This document shows, in pieces, positions 7,760 through 16,064 of a DNA stretch of 64,000 nucleotides. The notes under the pieces were generated by a model, which did no database searches, had not been told where the DNA came from, and worked only from the letters and a program-made list of their open reading frames with translations. The first letter of the stretch is position 1. Each line of letters starts with the position of its first letter. The stretch is from Kribbella capetownensis (GTDB lineage Bacteria; Actinomycetota; Actinomycetes; Propionibacteriales; Kribbellaceae): assembly GCF_004331485.1 (NCBI RefSeq), contig NZ_SJKD01000019.1, positions 1-64,000 on the forward strand. Direction: 5' to 3'. Position numbers and translations under genes: made by a program.

Positions 7760-8642
7760 GACCGTGCTAGCCACCGATGCGTCCACAGTCCACGCCGCCT
7801 GCACTGAAGCCGATCTGACCAGCACCAACGCTCTCCCTCTGCACGAGCACGCAACCAGTGTCTGGTGGTTGCCGGACGTCGATGCTGTTGCTCGGATCAG
7901 CCCGGGGGAGATGCGAGCCGATCTCGAGCGCACCATCTCGGTCACACGCTGGCTCGTTGACCATGGATTTCCTGCGACCGCGCCCTTGCCGGTCGACCAG
8001 CCCATCGCAGTCAACGACAGCCAGGTCACTTTCTGGCGGTACTACAGGCCACCGTCGCCGCTCCCGGCGGCTGAGCTGACCGCAGCTGCGCTCGGCCAGA
8101 TGCTGCGTCGTTTGCATGATCTCCCCGCGCCCGACGTGCAGCTCCCGGTGTACCGGCCTCTTGCAGGCCTGGGAGATCTACTGACAGCCGATACAACGCT
8201 GCCGGCCGTTGATCGTGACTGGTTGCAATCCCGCCGCGTCGAGCTCCTGGAGGAGTACGCGGGGATCGAGTCAGCCTTGGGGGTTGGGTTCATCCACGGT
8301 GATGCGTACCCCGGAAATGTGTTGTGGCACGACACGCACGCTTTGCTGGGCGACTGGGACGAAGTCGCGCTCGGCCCCCGTGAGCTCGACCTGGTCAACA
8401 CCCATCAGGGAGCACGCGTCGGCCGGTCGGCCGCGGTCCGCCGACGTTTCACCGAGGCCTACGGCTGGGATATGACGACGTGGCCCGGGTTCGGCGTACT
8501 ACGAGAGATCCGCGATCTCCACACTCTGGGTAGCTTCATCCGGAGGGCGGAGCGGGGTGATCAGGTCGCTTCTGACGAGCTGACCCACCGCATCAGCACC
8601 TTGAAGGCTGGCGACATCTCTGCCGCATGGCACATCTGCTGA
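7737..8642 (+). CDS. Aminoglycoside phosphotransferase-family kinase
   Basis: 301 aa. The catalytic loop GFIHGDAYPGNVLW (HGD...N) and the metal-binding GDWDEVALGPRELDL are the APH/ChoK signatures of small-molecule kinases. The start ATG 7737 overlaps the previous gene by 23 nt, suggesting coupling; GTG 7761 is an alternative. In actinobacteria this kinase family is often encoded beside XRE-TPR regulators, and its substrate is usually unknown. Antibiotic resistance cannot be claimed from sequence alone. Confidence 0.75.
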   Translation: MPFPTYAETVLATDASTVHAACTEADLTSTNALPLHEHATSVWWLPDVDAVARISPGEMRADLERTISVTRWLVDHGFPATAPLPVDQPIAVNDSQVTFWRYYRPPSPLPAAELTAAALGQMLRRLHDLPAPDVQLPVYRPLAGLGDLLTADTTLPAVDRDWLQSRRVELLEEYAGIESALGVGFIHGDAYPGNVLWHDTHALLGDWDEVALGPRELDLVNTHQGARVGRSAAVRRRFTEAYGWDMTTWPGFGVLREIRDLHTLGSFIRRAERGDQVASDELTHRISTLKAGDISAAWHIC

Positions 8643-8663
8643 TTCGCAGCCGGACGCGCTCGT

Positions 8664-9509
8664 TCAAGCAGACAATTGGTCGGCGAGGGCTCGGCACAGT
8701 TCGGCTGCTTTCTCGCCGGTGAGGGCCTTCGCGAGCCATTGGCTGTGCAGATCGGCGTAGAGCTTTAGGTCGTCCTCACCGGTGACGGTGGCTTCGCCGT
8801 GGGTCAGCTCCGCGGTTACAACCCTGCTTCCGTCGCTCAGTTCGTAGAGGTTGTAGCCGCTCCATGGAATCGCCGGCCACGGTGCGCTCTGGGGCACAAC
8901 TCCGATCGTGAGCCAGTCCCCGCGGATGGCGAGTTCAGCGAGGTGCTCCAGTTGCCCTTGTGTGACGAACGGCGCGTGCAGGACTTGCTCGAGCATGACG
9001 AAGGAGAACTGCCGTGCAGAGTCGTCCAGGAGCTTCTGGCGCTCCAGGCGCGCGTCGAGCGCGGCCTCGTGGTCGAACATGTGCTCAGAGTCGGCCAGCT
9101 CCATGATCGCCATGGCGTACTGCGGGACTTGGAGCAGCCCGTGGATCGTGATCGGGTCGACGGCGTACAAGACGCGGGTGTCGCCCTCGATGTTTGTAAC
9201 GTGGGTCTGCAGGTGGGTTTGATCGCGCAGCTGCAGCCGGTAAGCGACCGTCTCGGAGTGGCTTGCTTCGGCCAGTGCGAGGACGTTGTTGCGGGTGGCG
9301 GTGTCTGCGCCGACGGCGTCGAGCCAGGCGCGCGTCAGCTGGAGGTTCAGGAGACGCGCGCCAGACTCGGCTCGACTGATGGTCGGCTGGCTCACCCCGA
9401 GGCGTTCCGCCATCGACCTGCCGCTGATGCCGGCCTGCCGGCGGAGCCGGCCAAGCTCGACAGCGACCTGTCGACGTGCAGGAAGAGATTCGGTGGTGGT
9501 CAAACCCAT
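8664..9509 (-). CDS. XRE regulator with DUF5753 domain
   Basis: 281 aa. The N-terminal HTH (RRQAGISGRSMAERLGVSQPTISRAESG, residues 23-51) is followed by a long domain with the DUF5753 hallmarks (VDPITIHGLLQVPQYA, ARLERQKLL, FVMLEQVLHAPF, IGVVPQSAPWP). Such Scr1-type regulators typically pair with a small partner protein encoded next to them; here the neighbours are a DUF6879 protein and a 74-aa protein. Convergent with the kinase gene at 8642. Confidence 0.85.
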   Translation of the reverse strand: MGLTTTESLPARRQVAVELGRLRRQAGISGRSMAERLGVSQPTISRAESGARLLNLQLTRAWLDAVGADTATRNNVLALAEASHSETVAYRLQLRDQTHLQTHVTNIEGDTRVLYAVDPITIHGLLQVPQYAMAIMELADSEHMFDHEAALDARLERQKLLDDSARQFSFVMLEQVLHAPFVTQGQLEHLAELAIRGDWLTIGVVPQSAPWPAIPWSGYNLYELSDGSRVVTAELTHGEATVTGEDDLKLYADLHSQWLAKALTGEKAAELCRALADQLSA

Positions 9510-9521
9510 CAGCCTCCAGGG

Positions 9522-10067
9522 CTAAGCGCTCATCTGTTGCGCGCTACGTGCTGCTTCGAACGTGGTCAGGTAGTTGTTCAGGGTTGGGGCGGTTCGCCAC
9601 AGTTCGATGACTGCTGCGAGGTCGGCCAGCTGGTCAGCTGGGGCTTGGTCGGTGCCGTGGAAAGCGCCGTGCTCGTCGTACCGCATGAGATAGCCGACGG
9701 CGGTCGGCGTGCCGGCGTCGAACAGCCAGAAGTCCTGATGGCCGGCGAGCTCCGGATGCTCCGCGCGATCGAGCAGACGGATTTGTTCGCCGCATGCCTG
9801 CGACTCGACGTACCGGCCGACCTCCCAGGACTCATAGAGCGTCGGCGTGGCGCCGATCAGGCGTAGCCGTTGCCATTGCTTGCCCTCGGCGGTTGTGGCG
9901 GCCATCTGGGCCAGCCAGGGCATGGTCCGGACCGAGCGCTCAGCCAGCGGGCGGCCGTCGCGGTATGCCTCGAGCTCAGCCGCTTCGTCGGGGACGTCAT
10001 AGGTGGGCAGCGTCTCCAGCCGGAAGGCTGAATGCTGGAAGTTCTGGAAGGCGTCGACGAGCGTCAC
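9522..10067 (-). CDS. DUF6879 family protein
   Basis: 181 aa with the family pattern of an N-terminal F..F..SAFRLETLPTY, RLRLIGATPTLYESWE and a C-terminal WLFDAGTPTAVGYLMRYD segment. DUF6879 genes commonly sit beside DUF5753/XRE regulators in actinobacteria, as here. Function unknown. The start overlaps the upstream small gene by 4 nt and the downstream regulator begins 12 nt after the stop, so the three genes form one unit. Confidence 0.75.
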   Translation of the reverse strand: MTLVDAFQNFQHSAFRLETLPTYDVPDEAAELEAYRDGRPLAERSVRTMPWLAQMAATTAEGKQWQRLRLIGATPTLYESWEVGRYVESQACGEQIRLLDRAEHPELAGHQDFWLFDAGTPTAVGYLMRYDEHGAFHGTDQAPADQLADLAAVIELWRTAPTLNNYLTTFEAARSAQQMSA

Positions 10068-10288
10068 GGCTGGGCCTTTGTCAGCTCGTCGTAGGCGCTG
10101 ATGATCAGCTCCCGCGGGATGCGGAGGAGGCCCTCGTGGACGGGAATGTCACCGACAGCCGCCGTGCTCGTGGGGTCTAGATGGTCGCCCTGGATGATCA
10201 CGGTGTCGGGCGCTTGATCGTCGACGTAGACGGTGGGGCAGTTGCCGTTGGAGCAGCCGGGGTCGCCGCCGGCGATACGAGAGATCAT
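10064..10288 (-). CDS. Small protein of the DUF6879/XRE unit
   Basis: 74 aa with two N-terminal Cys (DPGCSNGNCPTVYV) and a segment LLRIPRELIISAYDELTK. It resembles the short proteins that precede DUF6879 genes in Streptomyces, from memory. It may be the antitoxin-like or ligand partner of the regulator; this is inference. Overlaps the next gene by ATGA. Confidence 0.65.
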   Translation of the reverse strand: MISRIAGGDPGCSNGNCPTVYVDDQAPDTVIIQGDHLDPTSTAAVGDIPVHEGLLRIPRELIISAYDELTKAQP

Positions 10289-10378
10289 GGGCCAACACCT
10301 TTCGTGGTGATTCCAAATGATGCCACCACGGTCCCGGACTGCTGGCCCTTGGTCAAGAGCAACAGGCCTGGAGCTCGG

Positions 10379-10591
10379 TCAGAAGGCGCCCATCCTGTAG
10401 GTCTTGCTGGTTCGGCCTGTCTTGACGGTGAGTTCGCAGTCGGTGGGCTTGAGGCCGTGCCGTTTGGCCATCGCTCGAAGGAGGTCGAGGCAAGCGTCGG
10501 AGTCCTTGACATCGACGTCGATGTCGGGTGCGGACTCGACGGTTCTGGTGCCGCGGCGAAGCAGCTCACGTAGTGCGACGTATGACGTCAA
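10379..10591 (-). CDS. 70-residue protein of unknown function
   Basis: The frame starts at TTG 10591, preceded by GGAAGGAC, and encodes MTSYVALRELLRRGTRTVES followed by an acidic strand and a basic C-terminus. Third-position GC is high, in keeping with real coding. The rare TTG start lowers certainty. No family recognised. Confidence 0.5.
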   Translation of the reverse strand: MTSYVALRELLRRGTRTVESAPDIDVDVKDSDACLDLLRAMAKRHGLKPTDCELTVKTGRTSKTYRMGAF

Positions 10592-10728
10592 GGCGCTGTC
10601 CTTCCGATGGTTCAGGTCGGTCTCTCAGCCTGCACCAGTCGTGACTGAAAGTCCCGCCGCGAAGGCCCCGGCGTGCCGACGACAGCGGCAGGTCTATTCC
10701 GCGCGGGAATCACGGGCAGCGGAACACG

Positions 10729-10765
10729 GCGATAGGGGCGACGCCATGGGCGTCACCCCTATCGC
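10729..10765 (-). terminator. Hairpin downstream of ssb
   Basis: GCGATAGGGG pairs with CCCCTATCGC, extended inward by GACGCC/GGCGTC, 16 nt past the ssb stop. Probably the ssb terminator. Confidence 0.65.
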
Positions 10766-10780
10766 TGGAGGAGGCGTGGG

Positions 10781-11173
10781 TCAGATCGAGGCTGGAGCGG
10801 GGTGGATCTCGGCGGGGGTGTGTGGCGTGGTGATCGTGGTGGTGTGTGCGCGAAGGCTGGGTCCGACGAGGTCGGCGATGATCTTCTGGGCGGATCGCTT
10901 CTGCTGGGTTTCCTTGTCGGTCCAGGTGTCGGTGGTGATGGTGCCGTGGACGATGACGAGGTCGCCTTGGGTGAGGCTTTCGATGATGTTCTCGCCGAGT
11001 TTGCGGAAGGCTTTGACGCGGTGCCAGGTGGTGTCTCCGTCTTGCCACTGTCCGTCGATCTGGCGGCGTTCGTTGACGGCGACGGTGAACTCGACGATGT
11101 TCTTGCCGCCTGGTGTGATGGTCAGTTCGGGGTCTGCTGCGAGCCGGCCTTCGAAGGTGACGGTGGTACGCAT
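10781..11173 (-). CDS. ssb: Single-stranded DNA-binding protein, short form
   Basis: 130 aa from ATG 11173, which has AGGAGGA 7 nt upstream; the longer reading through the upstream region is rejected. The OB-fold is recognisable: TVTFEGRLAADPELT, GKNIVEFTVAVNER, TTWHRVKAFRKLGENI, LTQGDLVIVHGTITTDTW. The C-terminus ends APASI, without the acidic DDDIPF-type tip that recruits partner enzymes in chromosomal SSBs, as is common for plasmid-borne copies. Likely protects single strands during transfer or establishment. Confidence 0.85.
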   Translation of the reverse strand: MRTTVTFEGRLAADPELTITPGGKNIVEFTVAVNERRQIDGQWQDGDTTWHRVKAFRKLGENIIESLTQGDLVIVHGTITTDTWTDKETQQKRSAQKIIADLVGPSLRAHTTTITTPHTPAEIHPAPASI

Positions 11174-11276
11174 GGGGTCCTCCTGTGAGGGTGTTCGGGT
11201 GTGGTGGTCTTCGGGGTGTGGGTGTTGCGGGGCTGCGGTGGTCGGGGTGGGCGACCATGGCGCGCAGCTGCGACCG

Positions 11277-11300
11277 AGAGGCTCGATGCCCTGAGGTCGC
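11277..11300. repeat. GGCTCGATGCC motif, copy A
   Basis: GGCTCGATGCCCTGAGGTCGC lies about 70-90 nt past the stop of the leftward gene at 11369. Related copies lie past 17227, 18790, 19819 and 57789. Divergent relative to the latter three. Confidence 0.45.
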
Positions 11301-11323
11301 ATTCCTGAAGGCGGCAGGATGGA

Positions 11324-11360
11324 GGCGGGTCGGCCTCGATTCGAGCGAGGCCGACCCGTC
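11324..11360 (-). terminator. Stem-loop terminator past 11369 gene
   Basis: GGCGGGTCGGCCTCG pairs with CGAGGCCGACCCGTC with one mismatch, 9 nt beyond the stop codon of the leftward gene. Confidence 0.65.
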
Positions 11361-11368
11361 TCCCGTCG

Positions 11369-11902
11369 TTAGCCGTTGTGGGCGGTGAGGTAGGGGTTGA
11401 AGGTGGCGTAGTTGGCGTGTGTCGCTGCCTGGTGACGCCAGCTCGGGAGCGCGTCAGCCCATGGGCCGTTTGGGTCGGTGTTGTCGGCCAGCTCGGTCAG
11501 GCCTTCACACGCGAACTGGTGGATCGGTGCGGTGAGCTCGCTTCCGATGTGGATCCGGCGGATCTCGTCGAACCCGCCTCGTGTCGCCTGGCGGCCGCGG
11601 CCCCAGACGGTGAGTTCGGCGGTCCAGCCTTCGCCTGTCGTGATGCTGCGTAGTTCGTAGCGGTAGCTGAGGTCGCCGGGGTCGAGGTCGTCGACGGGGT
11701 AGGACTCGGTGAAGTGGTCGCCGGTGGGGTCGGCCTGGGCGTGGTCCCAGTAGTTCTGTGCGCTGGGGGCCTGGCCGCGCCAGCGGCATGCCTCGATCCA
11801 GCGGGCGAGGGCGGACAGTTTGAACTGCGGTGTGGCCCATTGGGCGTAGAACGCTCCGGCGTGGTCGTCACTGTAGATGCGGAAGACTGCTCGTTCTCCC
11901 AT
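11369..11902 (-). CDS. Leader-controlled protein of unknown function
   Basis: 177 aa, soluble. Segments include FRIYSDDHAGAFYAQWA, ALARWIEACRWRGQ, SYRYELRSITTGEGWTAELT and GGFDEIRRIH; no family recognised. Start ATG 11902 has GGAGC 9-13 nt upstream. The gene is one of four preceded by the same long structured element (here 11920-12167), with a terminator and the GGCTCGATGCC motif behind it, so it probably shares a regulatory signal with the DUF932, 18790 and ParB-like genes. Confidence 0.65.
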   Translation of the reverse strand: MGERAVFRIYSDDHAGAFYAQWATPQFKLSALARWIEACRWRGQAPSAQNYWDHAQADPTGDHFTESYPVDDLDPGDLSYRYELRSITTGEGWTAELTVWGRGRQATRGGFDEIRRIHIGSELTAPIHQFACEGLTELADNTDPNGPWADALPSWRHQAATHANYATFNPYLTAHNG

Positions 11903-11919
11903 GGCGCTGTGCTCCAGAC

Positions 11920-12167
11920 ACCAGGTGACGGGCCGTCAGTCCTTGGGTTGGCCGACCGTTTTCCGCCCCCTCCTGGCAAGCGGAATCCCGACCCGTAAGC
12001 GACTGGAGTGCACCCGCTGAAACCCGCAGGGTCACCGCCAGGTGGGCGGTTGCGCGAAAGGCGCGTCGGGTCATGATGAAGTGGCCAGGAGGGGGCGAAA
12101 GAGCGCCTTTTCACTGCGCCGGCGGAGTCGGCTCGATCATGCGGCCGCAGGCCGGCCGGATCATGTC
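11920..12167 (-). promoter_or_regulatory. Structured leader element, copy 1
   Basis: About 250 bp shared with 18451-18627, 19414-19665 and 59388-59636. Arms CGCCCCCTCCTGGC (11964-11977) and GCCAGGAGGGGGCG (12082-12095) are perfectly complementary over 14 bp and enclose 104 nt. An inner hairpin has ACCC/GGGT where copy 4 has CCCC/GGGG. It ends about 20 nt before the start of the 11369-11902 gene, so it is its 5' leader if transcribed leftward. Confidence 0.75.
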
Positions 12168-12672
12168 CCTGACCGGTCGCCGAGTGAGCTACAGAACGCC
12201 GATGACTCTAGAACGCATGTTCCCTTAGGGCCTCGCAACTGTGTCTCTGATGTAGTCGACGCGGCGTCCTGGCGCGTAGCACGCGCGACAGAGCGTGGTT
12301 ATCTGGAGTGTTGTCAACGCTCTGGAGGCGCGCCGGAGCTCCTTCCGGGCGGCCGTGAAGGCGGCCGGATGAACCCGATCAGGAGCCCCCTCCAAGCCGG
12401 CCGTCGTCGCGACTTCAGGCCGGCCGCGGGTGCAACTGAACGTCGATGCGCCCAGATCGCCAGGGTCTATGTGGGTGCGCTGTACCTAGCGGTGCGCATC
12501 AGCGGTCGGTCGAGGACCTCCAGGTACTCCAGTACGTGCTGGATGCCTCGGTCCGGAGCAGTGGACGTCACCTGGAAGATGGTGGGCCGGTTCTGCGATT
12601 CGTGGTTCAAGCGCTGACCTGGGTCCCCTACGACGGCGTCTCGCGGGCGTCTGCTGCAGCCATGGCCCGCTC
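12168..12672. other. No intact gene; possible gene remnant
   Basis: About 500 bp between leader copy 1 and the GNAT gene. On the minus strand 12467-12616 a frame reads naturally (NRPTIFQVTSTAPDRGIQHV, then LEYLEVLDRPLMRTARYSAP, stop at 12467) but has no natural upstream part, so it looks like the 3' end of a lost gene. Otherwise I see nothing beyond the region where the leader's promoter should lie. Confidence 0.35.
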
Positions 12673-13551
12673 TTACTGCGGAATTGGTCCCGAGAAGGTG
12701 AGTTGGTGGCCTTCGGGAAGGATGAGGGTGAAGGTGCGGCGGTACCAGGGGGTGTTGGCGGGTGGGGTGGCGGTTAGCCCGGCCGCGACGGCGGCGTCGT
12801 AGAGGGGATCGACCAGTACGCCGACTTCGAAAGTGATCGTGCTCGGCGAAATCTCGCTGGTTGCCGACTGAAGATCGATTCCGCTGCCGCCGTTCCACTG
12901 GGTGAGTTCGAGTCGTGCGAAGGAATCGTCGTCGCTTTGGAAGCGAAGGTGCAGGCCGAGCAGGTCTCGGAGGAGGGCCGCAGTGGTGGTCACATTGGGG
13001 ACCTGGAGGATTGGACGGATCGCGAAGGTGGTTGGGTCGGAGGGGGTCGCGGCGCGGGCCATGATGATCGATTGGACGATCTCGCCGGGGTTGGTTCTGG
13101 GGAGGCGGCCGGCCAGGTCGAGACCGGCATTTCGGGCCACCCCGATCGAGCGTGTGTTGCGGGAATCGATCCAGGCCTCGACGCCGGTGATGTCGGGTTG
13201 CGCCAAGAGATGATCGACAACGACCCGGGCTGCTTCACTCATCAGCCCGGCGCCCCAGTGTTCGCGGCTCAGGTACCAGCTGAGTCCGCGGATCGTCGTA
13301 CCTTGGTCGGAGAAGACAGCGATCACACCGATCGCCGTCTCGTCCGGCCGGAGTCGTAGGACCCACGTCCGGCCGCCGTTGTCGCCGAACTCCCGGTCAA
13401 GGCGTTCGACCGACTCGGCCTCGGAGCGACTCGGTGTCGAATAGCCGCCGCGTGCCCACTCGGGGTCGGCGAACATATTGTGCAGAGCCTCGAGGTCGCG
13501 GTCCAGATCGTACGGCGCCAGGTCGAGCCGGCGCGTTGTGAGCAGCTGCAT
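12673..13551 (-). CDS. GNAT acetyltransferase fused to a glyoxalase/VOC-like domain
   Basis: 292 aa from ATG 13551; an in-frame ATG at 13614 is possible but GNAT proteins usually begin with the LTTRRLDLAPYDLDRDLEAL strand seen here. Residues 1-165 are a RimJ/RimL-type N-acetyltransferase (GVIAVFSDQGTTIRGLSWYL, HWGAGLMSEAARVVVDHLL, NTRSIGVARNAGLDLAGRL). Residues about 180-292 read as a VOC fold (RPILQVPNVTTTAALLRDLL, LHLRFQSDDDSFARLEL, WYRRTFTLILPEGHQLTFSG). The pairing could join an acyl-transfer enzyme to a small-molecule-binding module; the substrate is unknown. Confidence 0.8.
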   Translation of the reverse strand: MQLLTTRRLDLAPYDLDRDLEALHNMFADPEWARGGYSTPSRSEAESVERLDREFGDNGGRTWVLRLRPDETAIGVIAVFSDQGTTIRGLSWYLSREHWGAGLMSEAARVVVDHLLAQPDITGVEAWIDSRNTRSIGVARNAGLDLAGRLPRTNPGEIVQSIIMARAATPSDPTTFAIRPILQVPNVTTTAALLRDLLGLHLRFQSDDDSFARLELTQWNGGSGIDLQSATSEISPSTITFEVGVLVDPLYDAAVAAGLTATPPANTPWYRRTFTLILPEGHQLTFSGPIPQ

Positions 13552-13875
13552 CGTCCGATTGTGCCTGGATCCAGCCGGTGCATGGCGTTCACCGGGTCGC
13601 GGCGCGAGGATCATCCGCGATGAGCCGACTCGGCTAGGAGCCTTCGCTGTCGCCGGCGAAGTCGGCCGGCGCCTGGCGGCGGTGACGCCACCGGAAGTGC
13701 CTGAAATATCGGCAGGACGCCGCGGTCACCGATTCCGATGCCGACAAGTGGTACTGCAATGACACACCGCCCTGCGTCGAAGACGCCGTCCACACCGCAG
13801 ACTCCCAGGTCATCGCCACATCTCAACCTCGAAGCTCAAGGGAACATAGGTTCGAATGTGTGGCATCCTGGCGGC
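13552..13875. other. Intergenic, divergent promoter region
   Basis: About 320 bp between the divergent GNAT and 13876 genes. Short frames are present but have implausible composition. Nothing specific recognised. Confidence 0.3.
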
Positions 13876-14214
13876 ATGGTGGGACGGTTCAATGTGCGCG
13901 AGGGTGCCGGCGATGCGGACTGGTCGGTGTGGGACAACGCGGCCAACGGGACTCGCGGGGCCGGCCTGTCTGAGGAGGCCGCGTGCAGGTTGGCTGCTGA
14001 CCTCGAGTTGCAGTACGACGTGTACGGGCCGCGGTCACCGGATCATGTCCGCCGGGTGGATCCGCCGGTGCCGGTGGAGAAGGCCTGGGTGGCGGCCGGT
14101 TTCGTGGATGCGTGGGTCTTCGAGCAGGGGACCTGGATCGGTCGGGTCAAGGGCAGGGACAACAAGTACTCCTGGATCCCGGGCATCGAGCTTCGCCAGG
14201 CTGACCAGATCTGA
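13876..14214 (+). CDS. Unknown protein, first of a two-gene unit
   Basis: 112 aa from ATG 13876 (GTG just after it is an alternative). Begins MVGRFNVREGAGDADWSVWD, continues with EEAACRLAADLELQYDVYGP and an aromatic C-terminus with KYSWIPGIEL. Its beginning, a reading of interval x to y with WSVWDN, resembles short actinobacterial proteins that annotate metadata-like small domains, but I cannot name a family. The stop overlaps the next start as TGATG. Confidence 0.55.
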   Translation: MVGRFNVREGAGDADWSVWDNAANGTRGAGLSEEAACRLAADLELQYDVYGPRSPDHVRRVDPPVPVEKAWVAAGFVDAWVFEQGTWIGRVKGRDNKYSWIPGIELRQADQI

Positions 14215-14459
14215 TGGCCGGCTCGACGGCGACCAGCAGGGGACCGGTGATCCGGCTGCAGGGCGGTCCGCGGGACCGGTGGGAGTACTACGAGCAGGAC
14301 TTCCTCGACTGCGTCCGCTCCGCCCAGGTGATGGGCCAGTTGCACGGTCGGCCGATCGATCACCCGTCGAGCTGGCCGCTGTCGTACGAGCGGCCGATGT
14401 CGGGTCTCATCTGGGTGTGGCGCCCGGGTCAGAACTGTCATCCGAACCCGATCGGCTGA
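14214..14459 (+). CDS. Small unknown protein coupled to the preceding gene
   Basis: 81 aa; ATG shares its A with the preceding TGA, so translation is probably coupled. Sequence includes DRWEYYEQDFLDCVRSAQVM and a C-terminal GLIWVWRPGQNCHP. Family unknown. The last 53 nt overlap the convergent gene at 14407. Confidence 0.55.
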   Translation: MAGSTATSRGPVIRLQGGPRDRWEYYEQDFLDCVRSAQVMGQLHGRPIDHPSSWPLSYERPMSGLIWVWRPGQNCHPNPIG

Positions 14460-14970
14460 TGCTGCCTCTATAGCCCCGGTTATAGCTTCGGTTGTAGCTG
14501 CTGGCGCAGCTGCGGCTGCAGAACCTGCGTCGGCGGGCGGAGTGCAGCGGGCAGAACACTGCGCGGCAGGCGGGGTTCTGGCAGGTCACCTCGGTGCCGT
14601 AGCGGCCGGTTCCGGCGCGGGCGGTCCGGTTGCTGGCGCGCGCTGCGGCGGTCCATGTGAGTGGCTGGCTGAGGCGGGCGGTCTGGGCGCGTTGCGGATC
14701 TCGTGCGGCCGCGAAGGCCTGTCCGGCGGGGGTGGTCATGCGGGCTTTCGCGTTGGTCTGGATCCGTTGCCGCAGCTGACTGCTGACCAGGCCGCGGCTG
14801 CGCTGGAGGCCGTGGGCCTCGCGGTACTGAGCGGCGGTCATGCCGTGGCCTCGCCAGGCGTGCAGGCCGAGGCTGGGGAACGCGCGGCCGCAGTCGTGGC
14901 ACACCAGGCCGTCGCTGGTTTCGTCGAGCATTCCGTAGCGGCCGTGGCCGTCGGTGTCGCCGAGTTCCAT
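14407..14970 (-). CDS. Protein with Ros/MucR-like zinc finger and second Cys cluster
   Basis: 187 aa. Residues 20-55 read GLVCHDCGRAFPSLGLHAWR followed by GHGMTAAQYREAHGL, matching the CxxC...HxxxxH finger and the MT..QYR.A.GL tail of Ros/MucR family DNA-binding proteins. A second cluster near residues 130-155 (CQNPACRAVFC, RRRFCSRSCASS) suits another zinc site. The C-terminus has short tandem NRSY/NRGY repeats. Likely DNA-binding; target unknown. Confidence 0.65.
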   Translation of the reverse strand: MELGDTDGHGRYGMLDETSDGLVCHDCGRAFPSLGLHAWRGHGMTAAQYREAHGLQRSRGLVSSQLRQRIQTNAKARMTTPAGQAFAAARDPQRAQTARLSQPLTWTAAARASNRTARAGTGRYGTEVTCQNPACRAVFCPLHSARRRRFCSRSCASSYNRSYNRGYRGSISRSGSDDSSDPGATPR

Positions 14971-15031
14971 CCGTGTCCTGCGCCTTCCGGGTCCGGTGGC
15001 ATGCTGCCACAGCTCGCTGATGCCGGCGGAA

Positions 15032-15958
15032 TCACCGGTCGAGGTCGGCGAGGCGCTGCTGTCCGGCGTCGCGTCGCTGCTGGGCGATGGTCGCGTTGCG
15101 GGTCGTGCGGTTCAGCTCGACCTGAAGGGCGCGGGTACGGCGGCTGGCGTCGCGCAGCAATTGCCGAGCCTGCTCAAGCTCCTCGGTGAGCCGGTCGATG
15201 GTGGCCTTGAGGTCGGCGAGCTGGTGCTCGTGCGCGTCGAGCTCGGCCTGGGCCTGGGCCCGTTCGGTCTCGGCTGCGGCGTACTCGCGTTCGGCCTGCT
15301 CGGCGCGGGTTCGGAGCTCGGCGCGGCGACTGCGCGCCGCGGTCGCCGGCGCCGACTGCGCCGTACGACGGGTGGTGGCCTTGCGCGGCGGCTTCGCCGG
15401 TGGTTTCCGCGGGGAGCTGCGGACGACGCGGGGTTTCACCGGTGTGAGCTGGGCGGGGTCGCCGGTCTCGTCGACGACGCCGAACCCGACGTGCCGCAGA
15501 GCGCTGGTGAGTTGCCCGGTCCGGAGCAGTTGCGCGGCGCCGGGGTCGATGACCGCGGCGTCGAGTGTCTCGATCAGCCGCTGCTCGGTCGATGGGCTGA
15601 CGGTGTGGCCCTGGGCGCGGGCCTGCGTCCGAGCGGCGATCACGAGCTTGTGGACGAGTCCGTGCCGGCGCAGCGTGAGCTCGCGGAGGCTGCGCCCATC
15701 GCGCGCTACATGCGCCTGGCGTAGCTGTTCGCCGAGGTCGGTGAGTTCGGCGATGCCGTCGGGGTCGGACCGGACGAGCAGGTTGGCCAGCCAGGCCGCG
15801 AGTGTCGGTTTGCGCAGTGCTTTCAGCGTGGCGCTGCTGCCGTTGTCGCCGGCGTCTTTGGCCTGTTGGGCGACCTGGTTGCGGGCAGCGGTGAACTCGT
15901 CGGGTGGCAACCCGTAGAGCTCGAGCGCGGCCGCGGCGACGTCCACGTCACCCACCAT
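15032..15958 (-). CDS. Coiled-coil protein of unknown function
   Basis: 308 aa. Residues 1-165 are helical (DEFTAARNQVAQQAKDAGDN, LKALRKPTLAAWLANLLVRS). A basic Pro/Arg/Lys linker spans about 170-205 (SSPRKPPAKPPRKATTRRTA). Residues 210-300 are a clear coiled coil (RTRAEQAEREYAAAETERAQ, IDRLTEELEQARQLLRDASR). I recall similar hypothetical proteins in actinobacterial chromosomes but no function. The basic linker could bind nucleic acid. Confidence 0.7.
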   Translation of the reverse strand: MVGDVDVAAAALELYGLPPDEFTAARNQVAQQAKDAGDNGSSATLKALRKPTLAAWLANLLVRSDPDGIAELTDLGEQLRQAHVARDGRSLRELTLRRHGLVHKLVIAARTQARAQGHTVSPSTEQRLIETLDAAVIDPGAAQLLRTGQLTSALRHVGFGVVDETGDPAQLTPVKPRVVRSSPRKPPAKPPRKATTRRTAQSAPATAARSRRAELRTRAEQAEREYAAAETERAQAQAELDAHEHQLADLKATIDRLTEELEQARQLLRDASRRTRALQVELNRTTRNATIAQQRRDAGQQRLADLDR

Positions 15959-16064
15959 GCGATCTGTGAGCGGCCTCGGGCAACGCCCGTACGGCAGGCC
16001 GCAGGGCCTCCCGGTCGCGGCTCTGCGGCACGCCGGATCCGGCGTGCTGGCGCATGCTGGTGTC

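Noticed and set aside
10781..11302. Longer SSB from an upstream ATG
   Set aside because: The extra 43 residues are Pro/His/Thr-rich; ATG 11173 has an excellent ribosome site and starts the OB fold.
14466..14500. TCTATAGC...TTATAGC as another partition-operator copy
   Set aside because: These bases encode the tandem NRSY/NRGY tail of the 14407 gene and lack the GCAGTAACTACAGC half-site.
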